Origin: Conchocele bisecta
Lineage: Eukaryota; Mollusca; Bivalvia; Lucinida; Thyasiridae
Assembly (NCBI GenBank): GCA_029237695.1
Contig: CM055267.1
Span: forward strand, 11,249,043-11,313,042
Length of the DNA: 64,000 nucleotides
Reading direction: 5' to 3'
Made by a program: the position numbers and the translations under genes. The notes beneath the pieces were generated by a model that was given only the letters and a program-made list of their open reading frames with translations, was not told the DNA's origin and did no database searches. Positions 62,680-64,000 of this stretch are shown in pieces; position 1 is the first letter of the stretch; every line of letters starts with the position of its first letter.

Positions 62680-64000
62680 CCGAGATTCACAATTACCACG
62701 ACAGTAGCAAAATGAGATGCACTCCAGACCAGCATTCTTGCACTTGCAGTTCTTTGAGCAGATTGGGGTCGCCTTGCAGCCACACTTCACTAGTTCCCTG
62801 CAACTAACTGTGGAAGCCGGTAGTGTTGTCCAAGTTGGATACCATCTCATGTCTGATCTAGTCCAGCCAAACCCTCCTGGGTTTGGTACAGCCACAACTG
62901 GCTTCAGACATTCAATCCAAATACTTGCCTGATATATACTTCTATTTACATGTTGGAGCAATGCACTCTGTGTTGGGGGTAGTTTTTCCATCATATTCAC
63001 CTTGCTGGTGAAGAGGTCCTGTCGAAGATCGTTTACCTTATCATGTTGCGTTGTGTTGTCATACATGACACATGCAAACCTTTCAACAATTCCGAAAGTT
63101 GGAGACGTGGTGTCCATTGGAACGAAGGGTGAGATGGTGAATGCTTCGGTAATCGCCGGGTATGCTTGCCACGTCTTCCATGCTGTCTTCTTGCCCTTTC
63201 CACAGAACTGTGATGTCACATCTGAACCAGTAAAGGCATGGAAAAGTGGCAGGGTGCGAGATTTATCCGCTCCTAGCTTCTGGCAGATGGAGTTGATATT
63301 GGTGTAGCGGAAGTGTTTGCCTGTACCAAAGCCCACACATAATTGTACTTGTGGATTGACCTATAGAATGGCATGGAACACGCCTACCAATATTAATATC
63401 AGGTCAGTGTCTACAGTTTGGACGAGAATAGAATTCGCTCCCTCCTTTAGCGCATCATGTACTCCTCGAGAGTAATGTTAACACGATTGGATTTCACGTC
63501 TCGACCTGCGGTAATGTTTACTGTCTTGGTAGCTATATATCGTGATTGGCTACATCATCTGACAACATTGCGAACAGTTCTTCTTTGTTTCTGTCATCTT
63601 GAAGGAATCCGACAAAGTTTGTGGGTAGCTTTGTACTTCGTGACACCTTTCTTCGTACTCCCTTTCCGCGTTTCTCTCTGGTTTCGACTTTCAGACTGTC
63701 AGTTCGATACGTGTCCCAAACGATGGAACAGTTTTCAAGCTGCCTTTCTGTCCACGGGATAAAGATAGTGTCGCTATATTCGCCAAACGTAGATTTGCTT
63801 TCGTGTGGGAGGGCATGTACCATAGCCGCACCATCTACGACCTTAATGTCCACTTCAATGGGTGCTTCTGCATTCTCACCTTGTTCAAGACATGCTAGCA
63901 GCTCTGACTTGTTACTTGGTAGTCTAAGTCGCCCATGCTGCGACAATGCTGGTGGCTATGGGTGGTTCTCGTGTGCGAAGAAGTCCTCCAATTTCGTGTC
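62680..64000 (-). pseudogene. Broken mobile-element-type gene with C-terminal CXC-like cysteine domain, continues past the window
   Basis: From the right edge the minus strand reads KLEDFFAHENHP, then TAG at 63956-63958, then LSQHGRLRLPSNKSELLACL, IDIKVVDGAAMVHALP-like sequence and TREKRGKGVRRKVSRSTKLP to about 63533. After frame breaks comes NSILVQTVDTDLILILVGVF (about 63410), a stop, and then GFGTGKHFRYTNINSICQKL to the stop after NCESR at 62677-62679. Residues near the end, CGCKATPICSKNCKCKNAGL followed by ECISFCYC, form a cysteine cluster like tesmin/TSO1 CXC domains. Similar multi-copy proteins of unknown function occur in molluscs and corals; a transposon origin is my inference. At least three breaks make it a pseudogene unless introns are present. 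Confidence 0.6.

Overview
The window looks like nuclear DNA of a bivalve mollusc. There are no dense bacterial-type genes; it is AT-rich, intron-bearing and dominated by interspersed repeats, foldback elements and about 160-180 bp tandem-repeat elements of the kind described in bivalves. The species cannot be named from the sequence alone.\n\nThe one host gene recognised is on the minus strand: the 5' end of a cytohesin (Arf-GEF) gene. Coding exon 1 is at 31923-31974, exon 2 at 17417-17490 and exon 3 at 534-601. The remaining exons (Sec7, PH) must lie left of the window. Introns of 16.8 and 14.4 kb hold most of the repeats: foldback (MITE-like) elements, SINE-like copies, and several Helentron/Pearl-like elements (subterminal inverted repeats, satellite cores, 3' hairpins). 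A 3.2 kb minisatellite directly abuts exon 2 and repeats that exon's 3' splice-site sequence.\n\nThe 33.6-39.8 kb region is a degraded non-LTR retrotransposon of the I/Nimb type (ORF1, AP-endonuclease, reverse transcriptase, RNase H), followed by a satellite-bearing element (39.8-41.4 kb), a TATG/TG microsatellite (42.4-42.8 kb) and a 1.44 kb TIR element with a 5-bp target duplication (44.4-45.8 kb).\n\nThe 46.26-58.79 kb region is a Polinton/Maverick (adintovirus-like) element of about 12.5 kb with roughly 540 bp terminal inverted repeats. The left arm (minus strand) carries a membrane protein, a coiled-coil stalk plus head pair, and three other putative virion genes. The middle (plus strand) carries a major capsid protein remnant run into a packaging ATPase remnant, small membrane proteins and a DDE integrase. 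The right arm (minus strand) carries a protein-primed type DNA polymerase B. Most of the large genes are broken, and the integrase holds a small retroelement insertion with its own target duplication, so the element is a dead copy.\n\nThe right edge (62.7-64.0 kb, minus strand) holds a broken, probably mobile-element-derived gene ending in a cysteine-rich CXC-type domain; it continues past the window. Between 58.8 and 62.6 kb no confident gene is seen.
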